A stretch of DNA of 64,000 nt from Geodermatophilaceae bacterium URHB0062 (GCA_000620185.1 JHVO01000009.1:295971-359970), one strand, 5' to 3'. Positions 8,776 through 17,393 are shown, numbered from the stretch's first letter. Numbers and translations: made by a program. The notes: a model not told the origin generated them from the letters alone.

Positions 8776-9852
8776 CTACTCGGCGACCTCGACGGGGACG
8801 ACCTCGCGGGCCTCGGCGAAGTGGCACGCCGCCGGATGCCCCTGGCCGCGGTCGATCAGCGCGGGCGGCTCGGTGGCGCAGATGTCCTGTGCCTTCCAGC
8901 AGCGCGTCCGGAACCGGCAGCCCGACGGCGGATCGGCCGGGCTCGGCACGTCGCCCTGGAGCAGGATCCGGTCCTTCTGGCCGCGCAGCGCCGGCTCGTG
9001 CAGCGGGACCGACGAGAGCAGCGCCTGGGTGTACGGGTGCGACGGCGAGCCGTAGACCTGCGCCTCCGTGCCCTCCTCGACCACGCTGCCCAGGTACATG
9101 ACGGCGATCCGGTCGGAGAGGTGACGGACGACGGAGAGGTCGTGCGCGATGAACAGGTACGACATGCCGAAGTCGTCCTGCAGGTCCTCGAGCAGGTTGA
9201 CCACCTGGGCCTGCACCGACACGTCGAGGGCGGACACCGGCTCGTCGCAGACGATGACCTCCGGCTGCATCGCCAGCGCCCGGGCGATCCCGATGCGCTG
9301 GCGCTGGCCGCCGGAGAACTGGTGCGGATAGCGGTTGACGTAGTCGGGGTTGAGCCCGACCCGCTCGAGCAGCTCCTGCGTGCGCTGGAGCCGTCCCTTG
9401 CGCGGGGCGACGTCCGCGTGCACGGACCAGCCCTCGGCCACGATGTCGCCGACGGTCATGCGCGGGTTCAGCGAGCCGTACGGGTCCTGGAAGATGATCT
9501 GGACCTCGCGGCGGTACCGCTTGAGCGCGCGGCCGCCCATCTTGGCGACGTCCTCACCCTTGTAGCGGATGGTGCCGCCGGTCGGCTTCTCCAACGCGAC
9601 GAGCAGCTTCGCGACGGTGGACTTGCCGCAGCCGGACTCGCCGACCAGGCCGACGGTCTCGCCGCGGTGCAGCGTCAGGTTGACGCCGTCGACCGCGCGC
9701 ACGTGACCGACGGTCTTCCTGAACACGATGCCCTGGGTCAGCGGGAAGAGCTTCTGCAGGTCGACGATCTCCAACAGCGCCTCACCCATGGCGCCGCGGG
9801 CCGTCTGCGTCGATGCGGGGACGGATGCGCCGCTCGGCCGTGGCTCAGCCAT
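8776..9852 (-). CDS. dppF: oligopeptide/dipeptide ABC transporter ATPase DppF/OppF
   Basis: The second ATPase of a peptide importer, energising uptake through DppBC. Of 358 residues, Walker A is [12 protein letters not shown], the Q-loop lies in [19 protein letters not shown], the signature is [15 protein letters not shown], and Walker B is [16 protein letters not shown]. The C-terminal OppD/F extension with [17 protein letters not shown] carries the Cys pattern of the [4Fe-4S]-like motif in DppD/F proteins. The start overlaps the dppD stop by 8 bp. It is the last gene of the operon and is followed by the hairpin at 8696-8766. Confidence 0.93.
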   Translation of the reverse strand: MAEPRPSGASVPASTQTARGAMGEALLEIVDLQKLFPLTQGIVFRKTVGHVRAVDGVNLTLHRGETVGLVGESGCGKSTVAKLLVALEKPTGGTIRYKGEDVAKMGGRALKRYRREVQIIFQDPYGSLNPRMTVGDIVAEGWSVHADVAPRKGRLQRTQELLERVGLNPDYVNRYPHQFSGGQRQRIGIARALAMQPEVIVCDEPVSALDVSVQAQVVNLLEDLQDDFGMSYLFIAHDLSVVRHLSDRIAVMYLGSVVEEGTEAQVYGSPSHPYTQALLSSVPLHEPALRGQKDRILLQGDVPSPADPPSGCRFRTRCWKAQDICATEPPALIDRGQGHPAACHFAEAREVVPVEVAE

Positions 9853-10906
9853 TCAGGAGCTCCTCGCTGTAGTGGCAGGCCGCCTCGCGGCCCACGGTGA
9901 CGACCCGCAGCGGCGGCAGGTCTGCCACGCAGTCGCGGTCGGGGGCCGCCGCGGCACCCGTGCGCGCCATGGGGCACCGGGGGTGGAACGGACACCCACT
10001 GGGGATCCGGGCCAGGTTCGGCGGCTGGCCGATGATCGGCTGGAGCCGCCCGCCCTTGGCCTCGACCTGGGGGATCGAGTTCATCAGGCCGACCGTGTAG
10101 GGCATGGCCGGCCGGGTGAAGACGTCGTCGACCGTGCCGGTCTCGACGATCCGCCCGGCGTACATGACCGCCACCCGGTCGGCGACCTCGTTGACCACCC
10201 CGAGGTCGTGGGTGATCAGGATGAGGCCCATCCCGGTGTCGCGCTGCAGGTCCTTCAGCAGGTCCATCACCTGGGCCTGCACCGTCACGTCGAGGGCCGT
10301 CGTCGGCTCGTCCGCGATGAGGATGCGCGGGTCGAGGGCGAGTGCCATCGCGATCATCACGCGCTGGCGCATACCGCCGGAGAACTGGTGCGGGTAGTCG
10401 TTGACGCGGCGGGCCGCGGCCGGGATGCGCACCCGGTCCATCAGCTCGATCGCGTGCTGCTTGGCCTCCTTGCGGGAGGTGCCCCGGTGCGCCCGGAACA
10501 TCTCGCCGATCTGGAAGCCCACGCTGTAGACGGGGTTCAGGGCCGACAGCGCGTCCTGGAAGATCATCGCGATGCCGGGACCGCGGATCTGGCGCTGCTC
10601 CTCCTCGTTCATCTTCAGGATGTCGCGACCCTGGAAGTTGATGCCGCCACCGGCGATGACCGCGGGCGGCGAGTCGAGGATCCCCATGATCGCCTGTGCC
10701 GACACCGACTTGCCCGAACCGGACTCACCCAGGATCGCCAGCGTCTCGCCCTGGTCGACGCTGTAGCTGATGCCGTTGACGGCATTGACGACGCCGTTGC
10801 GGGTGCGGAACTCGACGTGCAGGTCCTCGACCTCGAGGACCGGACCCGCGGTGGGATTCGGCTCGAGCGCCGGCGTGGAGGAGATGTAACCGCTGCTGCT
10901 GGTCAT
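9845..10906 (-). CDS. dppD: oligopeptide/dipeptide ABC transporter ATPase DppD/OppD
   Basis: The first ATPase of the peptide importer, 353 residues starting [17 protein letters not shown] at ATG 10906, which overlaps the dppC stop as ATGA. Walker A is [11 protein letters not shown], the Q-loop [19 protein letters not shown], the signature [15 protein letters not shown], and Walker [17 protein letters not shown]. The C-terminus has the family extension [12 protein letters not shown] with a later Cys-rich stretch. It forms a heterodimer with DppF by analogy with known systems. Substrate specificity rests with the binding protein, so dipeptide versus oligopeptide use is unresolved. Confidence 0.93.
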   Translation of the reverse strand: MTSSSGYISSTPALEPNPTAGPVLEVEDLHVEFRTRNGVVNAVNGISYSVDQGETLAILGESGSGKSVSAQAIMGILDSPPAVIAGGGINFQGRDILKMNEEEQRQIRGPGIAMIFQDALSALNPVYSVGFQIGEMFRAHRGTSRKEAKQHAIELMDRVRIPAAARRVNDYPHQFSGGMRQRVMIAMALALDPRILIADEPTTALDVTVQAQVMDLLKDLQRDTGMGLILITHDLGVVNEVADRVAVMYAGRIVETGTVDDVFTRPAMPYTVGLMNSIPQVEAKGGRLQPIIGQPPNLARIPSGCPFHPRCPMARTGAAAAPDRDCVADLPPLRVVTVGREAACHYSEELLNG

Positions 10907-11877
10907 GAACGCTGCCTCGGGTCCAGGGCGTCGCGCAGCGCATCGCCGAGCATGATGAACGCCATCACGGTCAGGGACAGGATGATGCTGGGGAAGAGCA
11001 CGAGATGGGGAGCCGTGCGCAGCAGCGACTGCCCGTTCTCGATCTGCAGCCCCCATGAGATCGCCGGTCGCTGCAGGCCCACGCCGAGGTAGGTCAGCGT
11101 TGCCTCGGCCGCGATCAGCACGCCGACCGTGATGGTCGAGTAGACCAGCACCGGCGCCACCGCATTGGGCAGGATGTGGCGCGTCAGGATGCGGAAGTTC
11201 GAGGCACCCATGGCGCGCGCCGCGGCCACGTAGTCCTGGCTCTTCACCGCGATCACCTGCGAGCGCACCAGCCGCATGGCGGTCATCCAGCCGAACGCCG
11301 ACAGGGCGATGGCCACCGCACCGGCCCCGCGGTCGCTGAGGATCGGCAGCCCCGTCGAGGGACCGACCCGCAGCAGGATGAGTGCGCCGAGGATCAGCGG
11401 CAGCGCGAAGAAGATGTCGGTGAGCCGCGCGAGCAGGCTGTCGGCGATGCCGCCGTAGTAGCCCGCGACCGCTCCGATGATGACGCCGAGCAGCAGCACG
11501 CCGATCACCGAGAGCAACCCGATGGTCAGCGACGTCCGGGCTCCGTAGACCACGTTGGCGAGGTAGTCGCAGCCCTGCTGGTCGAAGCCCATCCAGTGCG
11601 CGCTCGACGGCGGCTGCTTCGACTCGGTCAGCGAGCACGCCCGCGGATCGGCACCTCGGGCGAACCAGGACGGAAAGATGGCCATCAGGACGAAGAAGAC
11701 GCCGAGGAACGAACCAATCCAGAACAGCGGGTTCCTGCGGAGCTGCCCCCAGGCATCGCTCCAGAGGCTGTTCTGCCGGCCCTCGGTCACGTCGGCCGAC
11801 GGCGCGCCCAGGCCGGTCCGTACGTCGACCTCGATCTGAGCAGGATCGAGGCTCTGCTCCTGCTGCTGATCAGTCAT
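10903..11877 (-). CDS. dppC: peptide ABC transporter permease DppC/OppC
   Basis: An inner-membrane permease of 324 residues with a long cytoplasmic N-terminus (about 50 residues) before the first membrane helix FWIGSFLGVFFVLMAIFPSW. An extracytoplasmic region with a Cys pair (RACSLTES ... QQGCDYL) follows, typical of the OppC branch. The ATPase-docking EAA loop appears as YVAAARAMGASNFRILTRHI. The last helix ends in LGDALRDALDPRQ, a common DppC C-terminus. It pairs with DppB. The start overlaps the dppB stop by 8 bp and the stop overlaps dppD by 4 bp. Confidence 0.92.
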   Translation of the reverse strand: MTDQQQEQSLDPAQIEVDVRTGLGAPSADVTEGRQNSLWSDAWGQLRRNPLFWIGSFLGVFFVLMAIFPSWFARGADPRACSLTESKQPPSSAHWMGFDQQGCDYLANVVYGARTSLTIGLLSVIGVLLLGVIIGAVAGYYGGIADSLLARLTDIFFALPLILGALILLRVGPSTGLPILSDRGAGAVAIALSAFGWMTAMRLVRSQVIAVKSQDYVAAARAMGASNFRILTRHILPNAVAPVLVYSTITVGVLIAAEATLTYLGVGLQRPAISWGLQIENGQSLLRTAPHLVLFPSIILSLTVMAFIMLGDALRDALDPRQRS

Positions 11878-12793
11878 AGCGGATCCTCGGGTCGAGCACG
11901 GCGTAGAGCACGTCGACGACCAGGTTGAAGAAGATGAAGAAGAACACCATCAGGGTCACGATGCCGACGACGACCGCGCCCTCCTGACCGCGGACCGCGT
12001 CGAAGACGGCGCGCCCGATGCCCGGGATGTTGAACACGGCCTCGGTGACGATGGCACCGCCGAGCAGCGCACCGATGTCCGCGCCGATGAACGTGACCAC
12101 GGGGATCAGGCTGTTGCGCAGCGTGTGCCGCATGATGACCGTGCGGTGCGGCAGACCCTTGGCGCGCGCCGTGCGCACGTAGTCGGCCCGCATGTTCTCG
12201 GCGACGCTGGTGCGCGTCAGCCGGGCGACGTAGGCCAGGGATCCCGACGCCAGCACCAGGCCGGGCAGCAGGTAGCTGTACCAACCCTCGGTGATGCCCG
12301 CGATGGGGAACCAGCCGAGCTTCAGCCCGAAGATGTACTGGGAGAGGAAGGCCAGCACCAGGATCGGGATGGAGATGATCAGCGTGGTCGACACCAGGAC
12401 CAGGTTGTCGAAGTAGCCGTTCCGGCGGATGCCCGCGAAGACGCCGGCGACCAGTCCGATGACCGCCTCGAAGAACACGGCCACCAGGGTCAGCTTCGCG
12501 GTCACCGGCAGTCGGTCGGAGATGATCTCCAGAACCGGCCGGTTGTGGAAGTCGGTGCCCAGGTCCAGGTGCGTCAGGTTCCCGAGGTACTTCGCGTACT
12601 GCACGAGAAGCGGGTCGCCGAGGTTGAACTGTGCGCGCAGCTGCGCGGCGACGGCGGGCGACAGCGGCCGGTCCCCGGCCAGGGCGCGGATCGGGTCGCC
12701 GGGCAACGCGTAGACCATCGCGAAGATGAGGAACGACGCCCCGATGAGCACGGGGATGGTGAGCAGCAGGCGGCGGGCGACGTAGCGGCCCAT
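11870..12793 (-). CDS. dppB: peptide ABC transporter permease DppB/OppB
   Basis: An inner-membrane permease of 307 residues. The family N-terminus MGRYVARRLLLTIPVLIGAS forms the first helix, followed by MVYALPGDPIRALAG and a periplasmic-type region ending in DLGTDFHNRPVLEII. The EAA loop appears as YVRTARAKGLPHRTVIMRHT, followed by NIPGIGRAVFDAV. It ends DVLYAVLDPRIRYD, the usual DppB signature. It is the first gene of the dppBCDF translational-coupling string. It is separated from dppA by 198 bp that hold a hairpin, so it may be transcribed partly by readthrough. Confidence 0.93.
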   Translation of the reverse strand: MGRYVARRLLLTIPVLIGASFLIFAMVYALPGDPIRALAGDRPLSPAVAAQLRAQFNLGDPLLVQYAKYLGNLTHLDLGTDFHNRPVLEIISDRLPVTAKLTLVAVFFEAVIGLVAGVFAGIRRNGYFDNLVLVSTTLIISIPILVLAFLSQYIFGLKLGWFPIAGITEGWYSYLLPGLVLASGSLAYVARLTRTSVAENMRADYVRTARAKGLPHRTVIMRHTLRNSLIPVVTFIGADIGALLGGAIVTEAVFNIPGIGRAVFDAVRGQEGAVVVGIVTLMVFFFIFFNLVVDVLYAVLDPRIRYD

Positions 12794-12923
12794 GACCCTC
12801 CTCGGTTCGTCGGAACGGATGTCACGCCGGCGGGATGGATCACATCATGCGCCGACGCGGCTGGCCCCCGGCCACCGGTGGTCACCGGTGATTCGTGAGC
12901 GCCGCCGGTTGAGGGTGGACGAG

Positions 12924-12965
12924 CGCCGGGGCGCACCTGCTGAGTGCGGCAGGTACGCCCCGGCG
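12924..12965 (-). terminator. hairpin between dppA and dppB
   Basis: A 10-bp arm (cgccggggcg at 12924-12933 with cgccccggcg at 12956-12965) encloses a second 6-bp stem (acctgc/gcaggt), 26 bp beyond the dppA stop. On the minus strand it would form in the mRNA between the binding-protein gene and the permease genes. Such intercistronic hairpins often let the binding protein be made in excess over the membrane components. That role is inferred. Confidence 0.6.
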
Positions 12966-12991
12966 TCCGGTGGTGCAGTGGTGCGGAACCG

Positions 12992-14647
12992 TCAGCTGTT
13001 GACGGTCACCTGAGCGACGTCCACGCGACCGAAGATGTCGACGACGACGTTGCTGACGTTCTCCGACCAGACGGTCTGCTCGAGGCCGAAGAACATCGGC
13101 ATGACGGGCATGTCCTCCAGCAGGACGTCCTCGGCCTGCTGGTAGAAGTCGATGGCCTCGTCGTTCGAGGAGGCCTCGTTGCCCTGCTTGACCAGCTTGT
13201 CGAACTCCGGGTTGCTGTAGAAGGCGGAGTTCGAACCGGCCGGCGGCTGCGCCTGCGTCGAGTACAGCGGCTCGAGGTAGTTCTGCGGGCTCGGGTAGTC
13301 CATCGACCAACCGAGGCGGAACGGCCCCGTGTAGCCCTTCTGGTCACCCTTGGGCAGGTACTCCGAGAAGTCCAGGTTGCCCTGGAGCTTGTAGTCGACG
13401 CCGAGGTTCTTGCGGAGCTGGTTGCCCACGGCCTCCATCCAGGCGTCGTGACCGGCGCCCGCGTTGAACCACAGCTCGACCGGCTGCTTCCGGTCGAAAC
13501 CGGCCTCGTCGAGGAGCTGGTTGGCCTTCTTGACGTCCAGGTCGCAGTACTTGCAGGCGTCGTCGCGCGAGCCGTCCACGACCGGGGCGATGACCGACTT
13601 GGCCGGCGTACGGGTGCCCTGGAAGATCGCGTCGGTGATCGCCTTGCGGTCGATCGCCATCGAGAACGCCTGGCGCACGCGCTTGTCGGCGTACCGCGGG
13701 TCGTAGAGCGGGAAGCCCACGTAGGTGAAGGACGACGACGGGGTCTCGCCGTAGCGGTCACCGAACGTGTCCTGCGCCGTGCCGATGGCGTCCGGCGGGA
13801 TGTTGTTCAGGACGTCGAGGTTGCCGCCCTGGGCGTCGGTGTACGCCGTGTTGATGTCGGTGTACACGCGGAACTCGACCGAGTCGGCGTGGGCCTTGTT
13901 GTCACCCTGGTAGTCGTCGAAGCGGCTGAGCGTGATGCCCTGACCCGGCACGAAGTCCTCGTCGGCCTTGAACGGGCCGTTGCCGATCGGCTTCTTGCCG
14001 AAGGCTGCGGGGTCCGTGAAGAAGGCCTTGGGCAGCGGGTCGAACGCCGTGTAGCCGACGGTCACCGGGTACTGGGCGAACGGCGAGGTGAGGGTGACGG
14101 TGAAGGTCTTGTCGTCGACGACCTTGAGGCCCGACATCTCTTTCGCGGCCGGCTGCTTGGTGACCTTGCCGGCGTCGTCGGTCTCGCCCTGCAGCTGGTC
14201 GTAGCCCACGACGTTGGCGAAGAAGTAGGAGGCACCCTGGGCGTTGGTGCTCAGCGCGGTGTAGTTCCACGCGTCGACGAACGACTGCGCGTCGACGGGG
14301 GTGCCGTCGTGGAACTTCCAGCCGTCCTTCAGCTTGATGGTCCAGGTGGTGTTGTCGTCGGACTTGATGGAGTCGGCGACGCCCGTGTACTTGACCGAGC
14401 CGTCCTCGCCGTACTGGACGAGACCCGTCCACAGCGCGTCGACGACCTGGCTGCCCTCGGACTCGGTGGTGTTGCCCGGGATCAGCGGGTTCTCCGGCTC
14501 GCCGATGTAGACGCTGAACGTGCCACCGGTCTGCTCGGCGCCGGTGTCACCGCTCTTCTTCTCATCGCTGCCACCACATGCGGACAGCACCATCGTGCCG
14601 GCGAGGCCGGCCGCGATGAGTGCGCCGCTGCGCCTGCTCAACTTCAC
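12992..14647 (-). CDS. dppA: peptide ABC transporter substrate-binding lipoprotein DppA/OppA
   Basis: An extracytoplasmic lipoprotein of 551 residues (SBP family 5) that captures peptides for DppBCDF. GTG 14647 is chosen because GGGAGG lies 8 nt upstream. It gives a short basic N-terminus, a hydrophobic helix and a lipobox MVLSAC with lipidated Cys at residue 24, followed by a charged linker. Family markers include DPLPKAFFTD, FVPGQGITLSRFDDYQGD, YADKRVRQAFSMAIDRKAI and the C-terminal LLEDMPVMPMFFG. The paired cysteines in DDACKYCDLD may form an external disulfide. Upstream in-frame ATGs (14665 and beyond) would put charged sequence before the signal peptide and are unlikely. Confidence 0.93.
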   Translation of the reverse strand: MKLSRRSGALIAAGLAGTMVLSACGGSDEKKSGDTGAEQTGGTFSVYIGEPENPLIPGNTTESEGSQVVDALWTGLVQYGEDGSVKYTGVADSIKSDDNTTWTIKLKDGWKFHDGTPVDAQSFVDAWNYTALSTNAQGASYFFANVVGYDQLQGETDDAGKVTKQPAAKEMSGLKVVDDKTFTVTLTSPFAQYPVTVGYTAFDPLPKAFFTDPAAFGKKPIGNGPFKADEDFVPGQGITLSRFDDYQGDNKAHADSVEFRVYTDINTAYTDAQGGNLDVLNNIPPDAIGTAQDTFGDRYGETPSSSFTYVGFPLYDPRYADKRVRQAFSMAIDRKAITDAIFQGTRTPAKSVIAPVVDGSRDDACKYCDLDVKKANQLLDEAGFDRKQPVELWFNAGAGHDAWMEAVGNQLRKNLGVDYKLQGNLDFSEYLPKGDQKGYTGPFRLGWSMDYPSPQNYLEPLYSTQAQPPAGSNSAFYSNPEFDKLVKQGNEASSNDEAIDFYQQAEDVLLEDMPVMPMFFGLEQTVWSENVSNVVVDIFGRVDVAQVTVNS

Positions 14648-15016
14648 GTGTAATGCCTCCCTCATCCCGCCTGTGGCGGGGGGAACGGACAGGTCGAACC
14701 GCACCCGATCGGGGCCGTCGGTCGACTGATTGGTCAGATCACGCACCCTGAAGGCGGAAACCTCCCTGATACGTCGGGGCGACCCTAGGCACGCGTCCGG
14801 AAGAGAGTCCACTGACGTCATCCATTTGTGACCTTGTGTCGCAAGCGGCAGGACGACCGCAACTTCCACACCATGCGCCCCTCTCGACGATCAGCTCTTC
14901 CCGCCAACCCCCCTTACACCTTCAGGCCTTCCTGTGGCCCGACGACACGGGGTGTGGACGTCGGGAACGCGGGTACGGACCTCCCCTTGCACGACGAATC
15001 GAGAAGGGACAGGTCC
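14648..15016. other. intergenic control region between dppA and csbD-like gene
   Basis: A divergent non-coding region of 369 bp. The left part holds the dppA ribosome-binding site and presumably its promoter, which I could not place. The right part holds a candidate stress-sigma promoter for the CsbD gene (see separate entry). ORFs spanning it lack codon structure and are extensions of dppA or of the CsbD frame. Confidence 0.6.
14951..14976 (+). promoter_or_regulatory. candidate SigB/SigF-type promoter of the CsbD gene
   Basis: GGTGTG at 14951-14956 and GGGTAC at 14971-14976, separated by 14 bp, resemble the GTTT-N(14-16)-GGGTA pattern of SigB/SigF-class stress sigma factors. They lie about 40 bp before the ATG. 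CsbD was named as a SigB-controlled gene in Bacillus. The -35 match is only partial. Confidence 0.35.
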
Positions 15017-15187
15017 ATGAGTGGGATCGACAAGATGAAGAACAAGGCCGAGGAACTTTCCGGCAAGGGCAAGGAAGCCGTCGGAGACGCGACCGGCGAC
15101 CGCGACCTGCAGGCCGAAGGTCAGGCGGACCAGGCCTCGGGCAACCTGAAGCAGGCCGGCGAGAAGGTCAAGGACGTCTTCAAGTAA
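15017..15187 (+). CDS. CsbD family stress protein
   Basis: A 56-residue hydrophilic protein beginning MSGIDKMKNKAEELSGKGKE at ATG 15017, with GGGACAGG upstream. The repeated K-x-x-G-x-x-K/A pattern (GKGKEAVGDATGDRDLQAEG, then ASGNLKQAGEKVKDVFK) is the CsbD fold signature: a charged, likely amphipathic alpha-helical stress protein found across bacteria, whose molecular role is not established. It is followed by a long bidirectional hairpin. The candidate promoter upstream suggests induction by general stress. Confidence 0.92.
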   Translation: MSGIDKMKNKAEELSGKGKEAVGDATGDRDLQAEGQADQASGNLKQAGEKVKDVFK

Positions 15188-15199
15188 CCCCTCCGCATG

Positions 15200-15281
15200 T
15201 GCCACACCGCTGTGCGGGTGTTGTTCCGGCATCGAGGGCGCTGCGGCCCGCGCACTGCCCGAACAACACCCGCAGAGGCAC
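15200..15281. terminator. bidirectional hairpin between convergent genes
   Basis: A perfect 13-bp inverted repeat (gcgggtgttgttc at 15214-15226 with gaacaacacccgc at 15261-15273), flanked by a further 5-bp pairing (gtgcc/ggcac at 15200-15204 and 15277-15281). It sits between the CsbD stop at 15187 and the convergent Nudix stop at 15298, where a terminator serving both genes is expected. Confidence 0.6.
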
Positions 15282-15297
15282 GTCGGGACGGGGCGGT

Positions 15298-16053
15298 TCA
15301 GAGGCGGGCGAGGAGGGTTCGGACGGCGGGCAGGAGTGGGCGGTCCGCGGCGATCCAGTCGAGGCCGGCCAGCTCGTCGGCTCTCGCCCAGCGCAGCGCC
15401 GCGTGCTCGTGCGCCCGCGGCGCGCCGTCGGCTAGCGTCGCCCACCACACGCGCAGCGTCGAGGTCCCTGATGCGCCACCGGCGACCGAGCCGTCCAGCG
15501 GCACCTCGCCGAGGAATGCCTGCGGCACGACGCCGACGCCGAGCTCCTCCCGGCATTCACGCACCAGGGCCGACAGGTCCGACTCCCCCGGCTCGACCTT
15601 CCCGCCGGGGAACTCCCAGAGCCCGTCGTAGGGCCCGCCCGAGCGCTGGGCGACCAGAACCCTGCGCCCGTCGACCACCGCCGCGCCGACCACCTGCACC
15701 ACGTCGAGCGCCCCGCGTGCCGCGGCCGCCGCGTAGGCATCCAGGTGCGCCTGCATGGCGCGGACGACCCGCCGCCGCAGCACCACCTGGTCGACCAGCC
15801 CGTCGAGCACACCGGGCAGCCCGGTCTCCCAGTCGACCTGCTCGTCGACCAGCGTGCCGGCGCCGGTGGCGGAGAACCGCCGCGAGTGCGTCACCCACCC
15901 CCGGCCGACCCGCCCGGCGTACACGTCACGGTCGGCCCGCACCGACACGACCTCGCGCAGCGGGCTCCGCCAGGGTCGGCCGAGGGTGCGTGCGACGTCG
16001 AACGCGACGGTCAGCGGCGCCTCCACCAACGTGGTGAAACGCAGCTGGAACAC
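15298..16053 (-). CDS. SRPBCC-like domain fused to Nudix hydrolase
   Basis: A 251-residue two-domain protein from GTG 16053. Residues 1-115 (FQLRFTTLVEAPLTVAFDVA ... GTLVDEQVDWETGLPGVL ... RRVVRAMQAHLDAYA) follow a SRPBCC/polyketide-cyclase-like pattern with a long closing helix. Residues 118-251 are a MutT-like Nudix domain. Its Nudix box GGKVEPGESDLSALVRECRE continues to EELGV, with the GX5EX7REUXEEXGU Glu residues intact, and WEFPGG precedes it. MutT-type members hydrolyse oxidised or non-canonical nucleoside triphosphates. The SRPBCC lobe could bind a hydrophobic ligand. The fused arrangement is uncommon. It diverges from the Rrf2 gene with only 60 bp between starts. Confidence 0.85.
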   Translation of the reverse strand: MFQLRFTTLVEAPLTVAFDVARTLGRPWRSPLREVVSVRADRDVYAGRVGRGWVTHSRRFSATGAGTLVDEQVDWETGLPGVLDGLVDQVVLRRRVVRAMQAHLDAYAAAAARGALDVVQVVGAAVVDGRRVLVAQRSGGPYDGLWEFPGGKVEPGESDLSALVRECREELGVGVVPQAFLGEVPLDGSVAGGASGTSTLRVWWATLADGAPRAHEHAALRWARADELAGLDWIAADRPLLPAVRTLLARL

Positions 16054-16113
16054 GGTGCAACTTTCGCAGACCCGGCAGGATGGGCACTGCAGTACTCGGT
16101 AGAAGGGGACACA

Positions 16114-16587
16114 GTGCGCATCACAGCCCGGGTCGACTACGCCGTCCGAGCCGCTCTGGAACTGGCGGCCGTCGCACCCGAGGCGCTGACCTCCGAGCGG
16201 ATCGCCGTCGCCCAGGGCATTCCCGCCCGCTTCCTGCAGGCGATCCTGCGCGACCTGCAGCACTCCCGGCTGGTCAGCAGTCAGCGCGGGCGCGAGGGCG
16301 GCTACCGGCTGGCCCTTCCGGCGTCGGAGATCTCGCTGGCCCGCGTCATGCGTGTGGAGCAGGGCTTCCTGGCCGACGTGCGCGGGGAGCGCCCCGAGGA
16401 CCTCGACTACCCCGGGCCCGCGGCCGCCCTGGCCACGGTGTGGGTCGCCGCCCGCGCGTCCTATCGACGGGTGCTCGAGGAGGTCACCCTGGCCGACGTC
16501 GTCGCCGGCCGGCTGCCCGCGCACGTCGGCGAACTGGTCGAGCTGGAGGACGCCTGGCGGTCCTTCGGCGACGCGTCCGCCCGCTGA
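16114..16587 (+). CDS. Rrf2 family regulator without iron-sulfur cysteines
   Basis: A 157-residue DNA-binding regulator starting MRITARVDYAVRAALELAAV (GTG 16114, AAGGGG 6 nt upstream). The winged helix has ERIAVAQGIPARFLQAILRD as recognition region and the wing SSQRGREGGYRLALP. No cysteine occurs anywhere in the protein, so it cannot hold the [2Fe-2S] cluster of IscR or NsrR. It resembles the CymR type, which controls cysteine metabolism through protein or metabolite contacts. It lies directly upstream of cysC and sirA, so control of sulfur assimilation is a reasonable inference. The last residues (LEDAWRSFGDASAR) are typical of actinobacterial homologues. Confidence 0.9.
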   Translation: MRITARVDYAVRAALELAAVAPEALTSERIAVAQGIPARFLQAILRDLQHSRLVSSQRGREGGYRLALPASEISLARVMRVEQGFLADVRGERPEDLDYPGPAAALATVWVAARASYRRVLEEVTLADVVAGRLPAHVGELVELEDAWRSFGDASAR

Positions 16588-16622
16588 CCGCGGGCACATC
16601 TGCGCGCTGACCGCGGTGTCTG

Positions 16623-16628
16623 TATAAG
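16623..16628 (+). promoter_or_regulatory. candidate -10 element of cysC
   Basis: TATAAG at 16623-16628 is a strong AT-rich -10 hexamer in a region otherwise close to 70% GC. It lies 11 bp before the cysC ATG at 16639, which would give a leaderless or nearly leaderless transcript. No convincing -35 element is visible at 17 bp. The site lies 35 bp downstream of the Rrf2 stop, so cysC can be transcribed separately from the regulator. Confidence 0.4.
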
Positions 16629-16638
16629 ACTGTCGCGC

Positions 16639-17175
16639 ATGTCCGCAGCGCAGCGCCCCGGCGTCACCGTCTTCCTGACCGGCTACTCGGGTGCCGGGAA
16701 GTCCACGATCGCCGACGCCCTGATCTCCCAGCTCGAGGCGGAGGGCCGGCCGGTGACGGTGCTGGACGGCGACGTCGTCCGCACGCACCTCTCCAGCGAG
16801 CTGACGTTCTCCCGCGAGCACCGCGACCTCAACATCCGGCGGATCGGGTGGGTGGCCGGCGAGATCGTCAAGCACGGGGGCACCGTCGTCGTCGCGGCGA
16901 TCGCGCCGTACGAGGCGGCGCGCGAGGAGGCCCGCGCGCTCGTGGAGAAGCACGGCCGGTTCGTGCTGGTCCACCTCTCCACCCCGCTCGAGGTCTGCGA
17001 GCAGCGCGACGTGAAGGGCCTCTACGCCCGGGCACGCGCGGGCGAGATCCCCGAGTTCACCGGCGTCAGCGACCCGTACGAACCGCCGTCCCGCGCCGAG
17101 GTCGTCGTCGACACCTCGGTCACGCCGCTGCCCGAGTCGGTGGCCCGTATCCGCGCGGCGATGGACGACCTCTGA
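16639..17175 (+). CDS. cysC: adenylylsulfate (APS) kinase CysC
   Basis: Phosphorylates APS to PAPS with ATP in sulfate activation. The 178 residues include the P-loop LTGYSGAGKST (13-23), the APS-binding region VLDGDVVRTHLSSELTFSRE with conserved DGD and R, and DLNIRRIGWVAGEIVKHGG. The later block KGLYARARAGEIPEFTGVSD is the mobile lid typical of CysC. It ends close to the family C-terminus. It stands alone here: the sulfate adenylyltransferase genes (cysD, cysN) are not in the window. It precedes the leader-peptide-controlled sirA operon by 57 bp. Confidence 0.94.
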   Translation: MSAAQRPGVTVFLTGYSGAGKSTIADALISQLEAEGRPVTVLDGDVVRTHLSSELTFSREHRDLNIRRIGWVAGEIVKHGGTVVVAAIAPYEAAREEARALVEKHGRFVLVHLSTPLEVCEQRDVKGLYARARAGEIPEFTGVSDPYEPPSRAEVVVDTSVTPLPESVARIRAAMDDL

Positions 17176-17232
17176 CCGTTGTGTGACCTGGCTTACGCCG
17201 CGATCCCGCGGCATCTATGGGAGGATCGAGCC

Positions 17233-17319
17233 ATGACGGACCGCGGCTCCCTCCTCGTCGCGCGTCTGCACATCGACCTGGCGCTCGTCTGCAGCGCCGC
17301 TTGTCGCGCTCCGCGCTGA
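17233..17319 (+). CDS. cysteine leader peptide upstream of sirA
   Basis: A 28-residue ORF too short for ordinary gene calling. It begins MTDRGSLLVARLHIDLALV, continues with Cys20, SAA and Cys24, and stops at 17317. GGGAGG lies about 9 nt before the ATG. The motif R-L-H-I-D-L-x-x-V-x-S-A-x-C recurs in short leader peptides before sulfur-assimilation operons in actinobacteria. There, ribosome stalling at Cys codons during cysteine shortage is thought to raise downstream expression. The two Cys codons near the end and a GC-rich stem before sirA fit an attenuation or sequestration device. Confidence 0.8.
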   Translation: MTDRGSLLVARLHIDLALVCSAACRAPR

Positions 17320-17370
17320 CACCGGTCCCCTAGCAGCCACCTGCTGCGCCCCGATCTGGCAGCGCCCCTT

Positions 17371-17393
17371 CCGCGCGGCTGGATGCCGCGCGG
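17371..17393 (+). promoter_or_regulatory. stem in the sirA leader
   Basis: ccgcgcgg at 17371-17378 pairs with ccgcgcgg at 17386-17393 across a 7-nt loop, between the leader-peptide stop and the sirA start. The stem ends 11 nt before the AGGAAG ribosome-binding site. It could be the structure whose formation depends on ribosome position in the leader peptide. That mechanism is inferred. Confidence 0.45.
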
